Notes: a model not told the origin generated them from the letters alone. A stretch of DNA of 43,833 bases from Bacillota bacterium (GCA_022706825.1 JAKJBU010000005.1:695-44527), one strand, 5' to 3'. Positions 1 through 7,680 are shown, counted from the stretch's first letter. Translations and numbers: made by a program.

Positions 1-647
1 ATACCGCCGAGGCATTGTGCAGGTGCGGAATTGGAAGGCTTGTGCTCGTAGACTATGATGATATCTGTCTTACCAATATTAACAGGCAAATACATGCTAC
101 AAGAAAAACGGTGGGCCTGCCCAAGGTGGAAGTAATGAAAGAAAGGCTCACGGATATTAATCCGGAAGCCGACATAGTCGTACATAAAAAGCTTTATAAT
201 GAAGAAACCTCGGAAATGCTGCTGCTTCCCGAGTATGACTATGTTGTGGATGCAATTGACATGGTCAGCTCAAAGATCAGCCTTGTTATGAAATGCATTG
301 AAATGAACATACCGGTTATCAGCTGCATGGGAGCAGGCAACAAGCTTGACCCCACAAAACTTGTGATTACCGATATATATAAGACATCTGTGTGCCCTTT
401 GGCTAAAGTAATGAGATATGAGCTGCGCAAACGGGGCGTTAAAAGCCTGAAGGTTGTATACTCGAAAGAGGAGCCCATTTCACCAAAGAAGGATGTTGCG
501 GATTGTAAAACAAACTGCATTTGCAGCAATAAAGAAACCGCAAATTGTACAAAAAGAAGGCAGATACCGGGAAGCATATCTTTTGTGCCTTCGGCAGCAG
601 GCCTTATTATAGCATCGGCTGTGGCAAGGGATATATTGGGTTTATAA
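1..647 (+). CDS. tcdA: tRNA threonylcarbamoyladenosine dehydratase (TcdA/ThiF-like), 5' truncated
   Basis: The gene enters from the left edge: the frame is open from base 3, and the first residues read TAEALCRCGIGRLVLVDYDD. This matches the ThiF/MoeB/HesA adenylating fold just after its glycine-rich nucleotide loop, so the N-terminus with that loop lies outside the window. A TTG at 15 is an internal codon, not a start. The C-terminal part has closely spaced cysteines (CKTNC, CIC) followed by RRQIPGSISFVPSAAGL, which is typical of TcdA (CsdL). TcdA cyclises N6-threonylcarbamoyladenosine at position 37 of ANN-decoding tRNAs in an ATP-dependent reaction. The family call is firm. The TcdA subtype rests on the C-terminal motif and the absence of thiamine or molybdopterin genes nearby. 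Confidence 0.85.
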   Translation, partial: TAEALCRCGIGRLVLVDYDDICLTNINRQIHATRKTVGLPKVEVMKERLTDINPEADIVVHKKLYNEETSEMLLLPEYDYVVDAIDMVSSKISLVMKCIEMNIPVISCMGAGNKLDPTKLVITDIYKTSVCPLAKVMRYELRKRGVKSLKVVYSKEEPISPKKDVADCKTNCICSNKETANCTKRRQIPGSISFVPSAAGLIIASAVARDILGL

Positions 648-727
648 GGTATTCCTATAGGGCCGGCACGGAGCACGAGGCTCGGGGTGCGGGATTAGGG
701 ATGGGCTGCGAAGCTATTAATGACGGG

Positions 728-822
728 TAACACGGAAGACACGGATTTTCCACGAAATTCACTAGAGGTGATGTTAATTTTCCCCGCCGTGTATTCGGTG
801 GCTTTCAGTGTGTTCAGTGTTA
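728..822. repeat. Interspersed imperfect inverted-repeat element (about 95 bp)
   Basis: The outer 17 bases (TAACACGGAAGACACGG) are the reverse complement of the last 17 with three mismatches. The inner sections (CCACGAAATTCAC against GTGTATTCGGTGG) are also partly complementary. The whole segment could fold into one long stem. It is non-coding and lies between tcdA and the promoter of the next gene. Its style resembles small interspersed palindromic elements of bacterial genomes; that it is repeated elsewhere is inferred, not seen. Confidence 0.5.
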
Positions 823-841
823 ACGATTCTTAAAAATAGTA

Positions 842-869
842 TTGACAAAACTTCGAAGTATATTATAAT
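842..869 (+). promoter_or_regulatory. Sigma-A promoter for the CsoR-family/rseC operon
   Basis: A perfect -35 TTGACA (842-847) and a perfect -10 TATAAT (864-869) are separated by 16 bases. The TTG start of the CsoR-family gene is 40 bases further on. Confidence 0.8.
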
Positions 870-879
870 GTAATTAAGG

Positions 880-894
880 TACCGGTACGGGGTA
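880..894. promoter_or_regulatory. Candidate CsoR/CstR operator
   Basis: TACCGGTACGGGGTA is a TACC...GGTA pseudo-palindrome of the sort bound by CsoR-family tetramers (operators with TACC/GGTA half-sites around a GC core). It lies between the -10 box and the start codon of the CsoR-family gene, where a bound repressor would block transcription. This suggests autoregulation. Assignment is by position and half-site resemblance only. Confidence 0.45.
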
Positions 895-908
895 TAGGAG
901 GCGATGAA

Positions 909-1181
909 TTGGATAATAAGGAGATAAGTAAGGAAGACATTCTTAACCGGATGAAAAAGATTGAGGGCCAGGCTAAAGGGATACAAAAGATGATTGAGGA
1001 AGACAAGTGCTGCGGAGACATTATGGTTCAGATTTCCGCCATAAGATCCGCAATAAACAAAGTCGGCGGCCTTATTATGGACAGGTATATAAAGGAGTGT
1101 CTCAAGGAATCCCTTAAAGACGAGAATAGTGACAAAAGCATTGAAGAAATAATTGAAACAATAGTAAGATATGTCAAGTAA
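909..1181 (+). CDS. CsoR-family repressor, likely thiol/persulfide-sensing (CstR-like)
   Basis: This 90-residue all-helical protein belongs to the DUF156/CsoR family (RMKKIEGQAKGIQKMIEED at the front). Copper-sensing CsoR uses a Cys-His-Cys ligand set. Here the two cysteines are present, Cys35 and Cys64, 29 residues apart as in the family. The intervening histidine is replaced by Tyr60, and there is an extra Cys34. Loss of the histidine with both cysteines kept is the pattern of CstR-type persulfide sensors, which form di- or trisulfides between subunits. The TTG start at 909 is chosen because GGAGG at 897-901 is 7 bases upstream; an ATG at 904 is in another frame. The gene lies 18 bases before the RseC-like gene, in one operon. 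The family is secure; the sensing chemistry is inferred. Confidence 0.8.
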   Translation: MDNKEISKEDILNRMKKIEGQAKGIQKMIEEDKCCGDIMVQISAIRSAINKVGGLIMDRYIKECLKESLKDENSDKSIEEIIETIVRYVK

Positions 1182-1199
1182 AAGGATTGATACAAACTT

Positions 1200-1640
1200 A
1201 TGAGAGAAATAGGGAAAGTAGTAAAGATAGAAGGAAATCAGGCAACAATTTCATTTACCAGAGGCACAGCCTGCGGCGAATGCGGAAAATGCCAGGTAGG
1301 CAAGGATAAACTTGAGATGATGATGACAGCCGAGAATGATGTGGGAGCCCAGGTTGGTGATGAAGTTGAAATAGAGCTTGAAAACATGAACTTCATGACA
1401 GCAGTAACTATTGCATACGGTTTTCCTTTGCTGGCACTGACGGCCGGAATATTTGGCGGGTATTACGGTTCTTTGGCTCTGGGTTTGGAGGATAATTCGG
1501 CGCAAGCAATCGGCGTTGCTCTGGGACTTGCTGCATTGGCTGTTTCTTATGTGATAATAAAATTTAAGGATGAGTCTATTAAAAAAATGAAAAAATTCAA
1601 GCCTGTTATTATAGGAATCAGAACAAAAGACAGTATATAA
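1200..1640 (+). CDS. RseC/MucC-like (SoxR-reducing system) membrane protein
   Basis: This 146-residue protein has an N-terminal cysteine cluster (Cys25, Cys28 and Cys31 in CGECGKC) followed by two hydrophobic segments, at roughly 63-87 and 98-118, and a short basic tail. This is the architecture of the RseC/MucC family, small inner-membrane proteins tied to SoxR reduction and electron-transport complexes. The cysteines suggest an iron-sulfur or redox role at the cytoplasmic face. It is co-transcribed with the CsoR/CstR-like repressor and followed by thioredoxin, so a thiol/redox function fits. The exact partner in clostridia is not known to me. Confidence 0.75.
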   Translation: MREIGKVVKIEGNQATISFTRGTACGECGKCQVGKDKLEMMMTAENDVGAQVGDEVEIELENMNFMTAVTIAYGFPLLALTAGIFGGYYGSLALGLEDNSAQAIGVALGLAALAVSYVIIKFKDESIKKMKKFKPVIIGIRTKDSI

Positions 1641-1747
1641 TGGAACAACTACTATTGTTTATTAATTTAATAATCGACCTATTGGATAGAATAATAAATG
1701 TGAATCTGTATAAAAATTCGCGGCAGATTTGAAAGGAGTACTAATAA

Positions 1748-2074
1748 GTGAGTAAGAATATTAAGATAGTAAATCAAGGTAATTTTGACAGTGAGGTGTT
1801 AAAATCAAACAAGCCGGTATTGGTGGATTTTTGGGCGGCATGGTGCGGTCCTTGCAGGATGGTGGCACCCGTCATAGACCAGCTGGCTGATGAATATGAA
1901 GGAAAGATTGATATAGCAAAGGTTAATGTTGATGAAAACCCCGAACTTGCAGGCAGGTACGATATAATGAGCATACCCTCAGTATTTCTGTTTGATAAAG
2001 GCAGCAAGGTAGACGGAGTTATCGGGGCAAGGCCCAAGCAGGCCTTTGATGATATGCTGAAAAAGCACATTTAA
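1748..2074 (+). CDS. trxA: Thioredoxin
   Basis: This 108-residue protein is a full-length classical thioredoxin. The active site FWAAWCGPCRM has redox cysteines at 33 and 36. The cis-proline loop is MSIPSVFLF. The buried Asp27 and the C-terminal helix are present. The cytosolic protein reduces protein disulfides and, in Stickland fermenters, can feed electrons to selenoprotein reductases. Translation starts at GTG 1748, with AAAGGAG nine bases upstream. It follows the RseC-like gene after 107 bases and ends in its own terminator, so it may be partly independent of the repressor operon. Confidence 0.95.
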   Translation: MSKNIKIVNQGNFDSEVLKSNKPVLVDFWAAWCGPCRMVAPVIDQLADEYEGKIDIAKVNVDENPELAGRYDIMSIPSVFLFDKGSKVDGVIGARPKQAFDDMLKKHI

Positions 2075-2077
2075 AAC

Positions 2078-2106
2078 GAAGCGCTTATAGCATCTATAAG
2101 CGCTTC
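2078..2106 (+). terminator. Terminator after trxA
   Basis: Perfect 13-bp arms (2078-2090 and 2094-2106) enclose a 3-base loop and are followed by a weak T-rich stretch (TAATATTTT). The site begins four bases after the thioredoxin stop codon. Confidence 0.75.
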
Positions 2107-2149
2107 TAATATTTTCATTAGAAAATGTAATGTTAAAGTAAGAGGGTAT

Positions 2150-2180
2150 TTGTCAATTAAGCACGTATCTTTGTTATGAT
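2150..2180 (+). promoter_or_regulatory. Possible sigma-A promoter of glyA
   Basis: TTGTCA (2150-2155) and TATGAT (2175-2180) are separated by 19 bases, longer than the usual 17, so this is tentative. It lies in the only gap between the trxA terminator and glyA. Confidence 0.35.
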
Positions 2181-2220
2181 ATATAGTAAATAGTATAAAA
2201 CACCACAGGAGGAAGTTTTT

Positions 2221-3462
2221 ATGAAAATTGACAGAATCAAAGCTTGTGATAGCGAAATAGCCGAAGCAATTATAAAGGAACTTGACAGAGAGAGGAATAA
2301 AATAGAGCTTATAGCTTCAGAAAATTTTGTATCGCCGGCTGTATTGGAAGCGATGGGTACAGTGCTTACGAATAAATATGCGGAGGGATACCCCGGAAAG
2401 AGATATTACGGCGGTTGTGAGTATGTAGATATTGTTGAGGATATTGCAAGGGAACGGATGAAAGCCTTGTTTGGAGCGGAACATGCAAATGTACAGCCTC
2501 ATTCAGGTTCAAGTGCGAACCAAGCGGTTTATTTTACCGTACTGGAGCCTGGCGATACGGTAATGGGAATGGATCTATCCCACGGGGGACATTTAACCCA
2601 CGGCAGTCCTGTCAACGTGTCCGGCAAGTTTTTTAAGTTCATTCATTATGGAGTGTCACAAAACACAGAGATGATCGATTATGATAATGTCAGGGCTATT
2701 GCAAAAGAATGCCGGCCTAAGTTGATTGTCGCAGGAGCAAGTGCCTATTCAAGGCGATTGGATTTTAAAGCTTTCAGAGATATAGCAGACGAGGTCGGAG
2801 CACTCTTAATGGTAGATATGGCGCATATTGCGGGAATCATTGCAGCCGGATTACATCAAAGCCCCGTGCCTTATGCCGACTTTGCCACTACAACGACTCA
2901 TAAGACACTGAGAGGCCCCAGGGGCGGTGCGATACTATGCAAACAACAGTATGCGAAGGCTATAGACAAATCGGTTTTTCCCGGAATGCAAGGAGGGCCT
3001 CTTATGCACGTAATTGCAGCCAAAGCTGTATGCTTCAGGGAGGCAATGAGTGAAGAATTCAGGGGATACATAGAGCAGGTGCTAAAGAATGCTTCGGTTT
3101 TGGCAGATTCGTTGACAGCCAAGGGTATTGACATTGTCTCAAAAGGCACTGACAATCATTTGATGCTTCTTGACCTTAGAAGAAAAAGCATAACCGGCAG
3201 GGATGCGGAGAGGTTGCTTGATGATATTGGGATTACAACGAACAAGAATACCATTCCCTTTGATCCCCAGAGCCCTTTCATCACCAGCGGATTGAGGATT
3301 GGTACACCGGCAGTGACCACAAGAGGTTTTAAGGAGGATGACATGAAGGAAATTGCCGAAATAATATCAGCCGCACTGTCAGCCCCGGAATCAAAGGCTG
3401 AATGTATCAGCAGGGTGAAGGCTTTATGCGGCAAGCATCCTCTTTATCCGGAATTTGAATAA
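2221..3462 (+). CDS. glyA: Serine hydroxymethyltransferase
   Basis: This 413-residue enzyme of PLP fold type I converts serine and tetrahydrofolate to glycine and 5,10-methylene-tetrahydrofolate in the cytosol. Family landmarks are [17 protein letters not shown] near the N-terminus, [10 protein letters not shown], the PHSGSSAN loop, and [14 protein letters not shown], where Lys228 binds PLP. Length and start are normal for the family; AGGAGGAAG precedes the ATG. The gene stands alone between terminators at 2078-2106 and 3493-3535. One-carbon supply and glycine metabolism fit an amino-acid-fermenting lifestyle. Confidence 0.97.
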   Translation: MKIDRIKACDSEIAEAIIKELDRERNKIELIASENFVSPAVLEAMGTVLTNKYAEGYPGKRYYGGCEYVDIVEDIARERMKALFGAEHANVQPHSGSSANQAVYFTVLEPGDTVMGMDLSHGGHLTHGSPVNVSGKFFKFIHYGVSQNTEMIDYDNVRAIAKECRPKLIVAGASAYSRRLDFKAFRDIADEVGALLMVDMAHIAGIIAAGLHQSPVPYADFATTTTHKTLRGPRGGAILCKQQYAKAIDKSVFPGMQGGPLMHVIAAKAVCFREAMSEEFRGYIEQVLKNASVLADSLTAKGIDIVSKGTDNHLMLLDLRRKSITGRDAERLLDDIGITTNKNTIPFDPQSPFITSGLRIGTPAVTTRGFKEDDMKEIAEIISAALSAPESKAECISRVKALCGKHPLYPEFE

Positions 3463-3492
3463 ATCAAAATTCCTGTAAATTTATGATATAAT

Positions 3493-3537
3493 AAGGTATG
3501 ACCAATATATATTATGTGTTGGCATACCTTTTTTTAG
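3493..3537 (+). terminator. Rho-independent terminator after glyA
   Basis: AAGGTATGACCAA pairs with TTGGCATACCTT (one bulged base) across an AT-rich loop. The stem is followed by an uninterrupted run of T (3529-3535). Confidence 0.88.
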
Positions 3538-3559
3538 TATTTGCATGTGAGGTAACAAT

Positions 3560-4972
3560 ATGACAATGAGTTTAATTTATAAGTCAATTATTGATACAAT
3601 ACTAAAAAACATAGATATCGGTATTCATGTGGTTGACAGCTCAGGGAAGACAATTATTTACAATCAGGCTATGGCCGATATGGAAGGCCTGGATATAAAT
3701 GAGGTCATGGGCAAAAGCATACTGGACATTTTCCCCAGCCTGACCACTGAGACCAGTACGCTTCTGACAGTGCTGAAAATGGGAAAGCCAATATACAACA
3801 AATATCAGACATATCTGAACAATAAAGGCAAGCAGATAAGCACTTTAAACAGCACTATACCTATCAGGATATCTCAGGGCAAGATCGGAGCCCTTGAAAT
3901 TGCAAAGAACATAACAAAAGAGAAGGAACTGTCCGATAAGCTTGTATACCTGCATCAGGAGCTTGCAAGCAAAGATATTGATGGCAGCAGCCTAAAAGGG
4001 TATACCTTCAGAAATTTAATCGGGGAAGACGAAAAATTCCTTAATGCCGTGGAAATAGCCAGGAAAACAGCTATGTCATCATCCACAGTCTTAATATACG
4101 GGGAGACGGGTACCGGAAAGGAACTATTCGCCCAGAGCATACATAATGAAAGCAGCAGGAAGCATAAGCCGCTCATAGCACAAAACTGTGCTGCACTGCC
4201 GGAGTCGCTTCTGGAGGGAATACTGTTCGGAACAGTTAAAGGAAGCTTTACAGGAGCTATCAACAGGCCGGGACTGTTTGAACAGGCAAATGGAGGAACC
4301 CTCATGCTGGATGAAATAAATTCCATGGGCCATCAGCTTCAAGCGAAGCTTTTAAGGGTGCTGCAGGAGGGCAACATTAGGAGAATAGGGGGGCTTTCGG
4401 ATATTCCGGTTGATGTAAGGATACTGGCAACTACCAATGAGGACCCTTTGGTACTGCTTCAAAAAGGAATTCTCAGGAAGGATTTGTATTATCGGCTTAA
4501 TGTCATATCTGTCAGCATACCTCCCCTGAGGGAAAGAAAAACAGATATTATGCTTCTGACAGACCATTTTATCAAGAAGTATAACAATATACTTCAGAAG
4601 GATATCTGGTATGTTTCCAATGAGGTAAAGGAGGCCTTACTGAATTATAATTGGCCGGGCAATGTCAGGGAATTGGAGAATATAATTGAAAGTGCAATAA
4701 ATATGGTCAACAGAGGGCACGTAATCAAGCCGGAACATATCTCCCAGGAAATGTGTGAAGTAATGTTCAAGGCCGGCAAAAACAACCATTACCTGAATTT
4801 GAATGAAGACCAGCCCCTGGACAGGATAGTTGCAGAGGTGGAAAAGGGGTTGATTCTGGAGGCACTGCAAAAGTGTGAAAACAATATATCCAGAAGCGCC
4901 GAAATGCTTGGACTAAAGCGCCAAACCCTTCAGCACAAGCTGAGGAAATATAATATCAATATAAAGGAATAG
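3560..4972 (+). CDS. Sigma-54-dependent activator, PAS-AAA+-Fis (RocR-like)
   Basis: This 470-residue bacterial enhancer-binding protein has three parts. An N-terminal PAS sensor domain spans about residues 10-115. A central AAA+ domain has Walker A GETGTGKE (181-188), the sigma-54-contacting loop GSFTGA (228-233, a known variant of GAFTGA) and Walker B LMLDEIN (Asp251, Glu252). A C-terminal Fis-type helix-turn-helix spans about 430-466. The segment around RPGLFEQANGGTL is typical of RocR, the activator of arginine/ornithine catabolism in Bacillus. There is no receiver domain, so it probably senses a small ligand such as ornithine. A sigma-54 promoter and palindromes lie 0.9-1.2 kb downstream in front of ord, making the ornithine operon its obvious target. 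The domain call is secure; the RocR assignment rests on resemblance plus context. Confidence 0.9.
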   Translation: MTMSLIYKSIIDTILKNIDIGIHVVDSSGKTIIYNQAMADMEGLDINEVMGKSILDIFPSLTTETSTLLTVLKMGKPIYNKYQTYLNNKGKQISTLNSTIPIRISQGKIGALEIAKNITKEKELSDKLVYLHQELASKDIDGSSLKGYTFRNLIGEDEKFLNAVEIARKTAMSSSTVLIYGETGTGKELFAQSIHNESSRKHKPLIAQNCAALPESLLEGILFGTVKGSFTGAINRPGLFEQANGGTLMLDEINSMGHQLQAKLLRVLQEGNIRRIGGLSDIPVDVRILATTNEDPLVLLQKGILRKDLYYRLNVISVSIPPLRERKTDIMLLTDHFIKKYNNILQKDIWYVSNEVKEALLNYNWPGNVRELENIIESAINMVNRGHVIKPEHISQEMCEVMFKAGKNNHYLNLNEDQPLDRIVAEVEKGLILEALQKCENNISRSAEMLGLKRQTLQHKLRKYNINIKE

Positions 4973-4996
4973 GAGGCAGAAGCCTCCTATATTTTT
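4970..4996. terminator. Terminator between the convergent activator and PHP genes
   Basis: TAGGAGGC (4970-4977) and GCCTCCTA (4982-4989) form an 8-bp stem with an AGAA loop, followed on the plus strand by TATTTTTAT. It overlaps the stop codons of both convergent genes. The T-tract favours the rightward gene. Confidence 0.75.
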
Positions 4997-5784
4997 ATAA
5001 ATATGGGCTTTCTGTCCTTATATATTGCATAATATTTGAATCCAAGTTCCGAAAGGACGGATAATGCATTTTTTATTCCATAGCCCAAGTCATCAGGTTT
5101 GTGAGCATCGGAACCTACGGTCACTATTTCGCCTCCCAGCAAACGGTACAGCTTGAGAATATCCGGCAGCGGATGAAAGGAAGAGAGGCCGTAACGAAGG
5201 CCTGCAGTATTTACTTCTATTCCTTTGTTTGAATGCACAAGCTTGGACAGCACATTCCTGACGGATTCTTCATACAGGTTCAATGAGAAACTGTTATCCT
5301 TATTGTAAAGGTATCTTCTTACTGCATCCAAATGCCCCAGAATGTCAAAATTCTTGAATTCCTCAATACACTGCAGCATATCGTCAAAGTAGTTTCTTAT
5401 TCCTTCATTTTCAGTAATGCCTTCAAGAAAAGCCCTGCAGTATATGTCCTTCTTATTCACACAATGGATGGAACCTATAATAAAATCAAAGCTCCTGCCT
5501 TTAAGAAGAGCTTCATTCTCAGCACTCAGGTGAGGCTGCATCCCCAACTCCAGTCCGGTGTATATTTCAAGATTTTCAGAGGAATTTGCCTTGAGGCTGT
5601 TAATCTCATCAAAATAGTCATCATAGGAAAATTCAAAGCTGATTTCGGTGCTTTGATATTCCAAATCATAATGGTCTGTAAAGCAGATGCCCTTAAGGCC
5701 TATGCATTTTGCCTTCTCTGCCATGCTTTGCATGGATGCGGTTGAATCAGAGGAAAAGTGAGAATGTACGTGAAAATCATACAT
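4987..5784 (-). CDS. hisK: PHP-domain histidinol-phosphatase-like phosphoesterase
   Basis: This 265-residue single PHP domain protein carries the expected metal-binding motifs in order: HVHSHFSSD (N-terminus), TDHYDLEY, GSIHCV, GHLDAVRR, EVNTAGLR and GSDAHKPDDLGYG. The histidinol-phosphatase (HisJ/HisK) subgroup hydrolyses L-histidinol phosphate in histidine synthesis. Length matches that subgroup. No other his gene is near, and the gene lies between a RocR-like activator and its target operon on the opposite strand, so another phosphomonoester could be the real substrate. The fold is certain; the substrate is moderately certain. Confidence 0.8.
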   Translation of the reverse strand: MYDFHVHSHFSSDSTASMQSMAEKAKCIGLKGICFTDHYDLEYQSTEISFEFSYDDYFDEINSLKANSSENLEIYTGLELGMQPHLSAENEALLKGRSFDFIIGSIHCVNKKDIYCRAFLEGITENEGIRNYFDDMLQCIEEFKNFDILGHLDAVRRYLYNKDNSFSLNLYEESVRNVLSKLVHSNKGIEVNTAGLRYGLSSFHPLPDILKLYRLLGGEIVTVGSDAHKPDDLGYGIKNALSVLSELGFKYYAIYKDRKPIFIKI

Positions 5785-5892
5785 GGCAATATCTCCTTAT
5801 AAAGTGCGTTTATTTATCGTAGAGCATATAATCCATTTTAAGGTTTATAATAATGAAAGTCAATGCAAGCCATGAGAATACATGCAATATTA

Positions 5893-5910
5893 ATGCAAAA
5901 AAATTTGCAT
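5893..5910. promoter_or_regulatory. Candidate upstream activator site 1 (RocR-like enhancer)
   Basis: ATGCAAA (5893-5899) and TTTGCAT (5904-5910) form a perfect inverted repeat around AAAA. It lies about 225 bases upstream of the sigma-54 promoter, a usual distance for enhancer-binding proteins. Binding by the adjacent activator is inferred. Confidence 0.55.
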
Positions 5911-5977
5911 ATATCTGAATTATTGGTTTTAAAACAAGCAGATTGAAGGAATAGCCTTCCCAAAAACTCAATCGGAG

Positions 5978-6012
5978 TGCAAAGAAATTGGCAGAGATGC
6001 AAATATATTTGC
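5978..6012. promoter_or_regulatory. Candidate upstream activator sites 2 and 3
   Basis: An imperfect copy, TGCAAAGAAATTGGCA (5978-5993), is followed by a perfect palindrome, GCAAATATATTTGC (5999-6012). Their centres are 20 bases (about two helical turns) apart, so two activator dimers could sit on one DNA face. Both share the TGCAAA half-site of the site at 5893. Confidence 0.5.
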
Positions 6013-6127
6013 GCGGATATGGCATGTTTCATAATTCTGAAATATGCAATTAAGTGGTAAGGTATCAATTAGGCAGTAATATCAACACTTAAAAATATTT
6101 TTTTATCTACTGTCTTAATGGCTCATT

Positions 6128-6143
6128 TGGCATGAGGTTTGCT
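6128..6143 (+). promoter_or_regulatory. Sigma-54 (-24/-12) promoter of the ornithine operon
   Basis: TGGCATGAGGTTTGCT matches the consensus TGGCAC-N5-TTGCW. GG at 6129-6130 and GC at 6141-6142 have the invariant 10-base spacing. The predicted transcript start is near 6154, about 35 bases before ord. With a sigma-54 activator gene adjacent, the operon is very likely under inducible RpoN control. Confidence 0.88.
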
Positions 6144-6188
6144 TACAATAATTTGCAGTGCTCTAATTATTATTAGGAGGTTTGCTTA

Positions 6189-7235
6189 ATGAGAAAAGAG
6201 AATGTGAGAGTAATTATCTGGGGATTAGGTGCAATGGGCAGCGGTATAGCTGATATGCTTCTCAAGAAGAAGGGCGTGGAAATAGTGGGCGCCGTTGGAA
6301 GAGGTGCTAAAATCGGCAAAAGCATGTATGACTACATAAAGACTGAAAGAGGCAGCAGAAAGGACGTAATAATCGGATCCTATGAGGATGTAATTAAAGA
6401 AAAGGCTGCGGATATTGTGCTGATTTGTACGGATTCATTTACAAAAGGTGTTTTTGACAAAGTAAAGTATTGCCTGGAGAAAAAGATAAATGTCATATCA
6501 AGTGCAGAGCAAATGGCATATCCGAAGGCCGCAGAACCTGAGCTTACAAAACAGATGGACGAGATAGCAAAGGCTAACGGCGTTACTGTGCTTGGAACAG
6601 GCATAAATCCGGGATTGATGATGGATCTTCTTGTTATTGCTTTTACAGGTGCTTGTGAAGAAGTAGAGCATATTGTTGCAAGACGTGTAAACAGCTTGTC
6701 TCCTTTCGGGCCGGCAGTAATGGAAGAGCAGGGAATTGGTATTACAGTTGATGAATTCAAGGAAGGAGTCAGGACAGGAAAGCTGGCAGGCCATGTAGGT
6801 TTTGCAGAATCCATAGGTATGATAGCGGATGCCATTGGCTGGAAGCTCAGTGACTTCAACCAGAGCATGGAGCCGATTGTAACCGAAGTTGACAGGAAGT
6901 CACCTTATGGATTTGCCAAGGCGGGAGATGTTGCGGGCTGTGCCATGAAGGGCTATGGATACGTTGACGGAGAGCTTAAAATTGAAATGGATCATCCGCA
7001 GCAGATTGAACCTCATCTTGGAGGAGTTGAAACCGGAGATTATATTATTATCAAAGGCACACCAAATGTAAATATGGCAAACAAGCCGGAAATACCCGGA
7101 GGTATCGGTACAATCGCAATGTGTGTCAATATGATTCCTCATGTTATCAATGCAAGGCCCGGTCTTAAGACTATGATTGACCTCCCTGTGCCCAGAGCTA
7201 TTATGGGAGATATGAGAGAAATGATAGAAGAATAG
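6189..7235 (+). CDS. ord: 2,4-diaminopentanoate dehydrogenase
   Basis: This 348-residue NAD(P)-dependent dehydrogenase has an N-terminal Rossmann motif (WGLGAMGSGIADML) and a dihydrodipicolinate-reductase-like fold. It oxidatively deaminates (2R,4S)-2,4-diaminopentanoate to 2-amino-4-oxopentanoate. It is the first gene of the ornithine operon, with AGGAGG eight bases before the ATG and a sigma-54 promoter just upstream. The identity of every following gene (thiolase, aminomutase, racemase) fixes its role. A stem-loop separates it from ortA. Confidence 0.93.
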   Translation: MRKENVRVIIWGLGAMGSGIADMLLKKKGVEIVGAVGRGAKIGKSMYDYIKTERGSRKDVIIGSYEDVIKEKAADIVLICTDSFTKGVFDKVKYCLEKKINVISSAEQMAYPKAAEPELTKQMDEIAKANGVTVLGTGINPGLMMDLLVIAFTGACEEVEHIVARRVNSLSPFGPAVMEEQGIGITVDEFKEGVRTGKLAGHVGFAESIGMIADAIGWKLSDFNQSMEPIVTEVDRKSPYGFAKAGDVAGCAMKGYGYVDGELKIEMDHPQQIEPHLGGVETGDYIIIKGTPNVNMANKPEIPGGIGTIAMCVNMIPHVINARPGLKTMIDLPVPRAIMGDMREMIEE

Positions 7236-7243
7236 CAATTAAA

Positions 7244-7288
7244 ACGAGGGACATATGTTTATTATTAAAATACAAATATGTCCCTCGT
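7244..7288 (+). other. Intercistronic stem-loop between ord and ortA
   Basis: Perfect 13-bp arms ACGAGGGACATAT (7244-7256) and ATATGTCCCTCGT (7276-7288) surround a 19-base AT-rich loop. No T-tract follows, so it looks more like an mRNA processing or stability element, or a partial attenuator, than a strong terminator. Confidence 0.6.
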
Positions 7289-7368
7289 ACCTTATAACGA
7301 GACGAAAAGATATTACAAGGTGAAGAATGTAAAGATTTTTTAATAATGATAAAGAGGAGTGTTGTTTA

Positions 7369-7680
7369 ATGATCTCGGCAAAAAAAGGAGATTGGGTGCA
7401 GATACGCCAGATTGTGCTGAAACCTGAGGAGAGAGCACCGCAGGTTCCGGAGGACACCAAGAAGGTTCCTCTTGAATTATGGGTAAAGGGTATAGCACAA
7501 GAGGATGCAAAAATAGGTTCGACGGTTGAAATCGTAACTGCCACCGGCAGGAAGGTCAGAGGCGAGCTGACCGCAGTTAATCCCAGGTATATACATGACT
7601 ATGGCGATTTCGTACCTGAGCTTTTAAAGGTGGATATGCAGCTTAAGGAAATCCTCTTCGGAGGTGATTCAAATGAGTAA
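7369..7680 (+). CDS. ortA: 2-amino-4-oxopentanoate thiolase, OrtA subunit
   Basis: This 103-residue small subunit of the PLP-dependent thiolase acts with OrtB to cleave 2-amino-4-oxopentanoate with CoA, giving acetyl-CoA and D-alanine. The protein starts MISAKKGDWVQIRQIVL and has the short beta-rich form expected of OrtA. The start is ATG 7369 with a GAGGAG site about 10 bases before. Its stop overlaps the OrtB start, a sign of translational coupling and 1:1 assembly. It is recognised from family features and its fixed place before ortB. Confidence 0.9.
   Translation: MISAKKGDWVQIRQIVLKPEERAPQVPEDTKKVPLELWVKGIAQEDAKIGSTVEIVTATGRKVRGELTAVNPRYIHDYGDFVPELLKVDMQLKEILFGGDSNE

Larger units (their letters stand above)
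5785..6188. other. 404-bp control region between the PHP gene and the ornithine operon
   Basis: This AT-rich non-coding gap separates the divergent PHP gene and ord. It holds three TGCAAA-type palindromes (5893-6012) and a sigma-54 promoter (6128-6143), listed separately. No coding frame with a credible start was found. Confidence 0.8.

Noticed and set aside
774-986. Leftward 70-codon open frame over the 728-822 repeat and the repressor start
   Set aside because: It covers a promoter, the repeat element and the opposite strand of the CsoR-family gene. Its N-terminal-distal part is repeat-derived, with no family resemblance.
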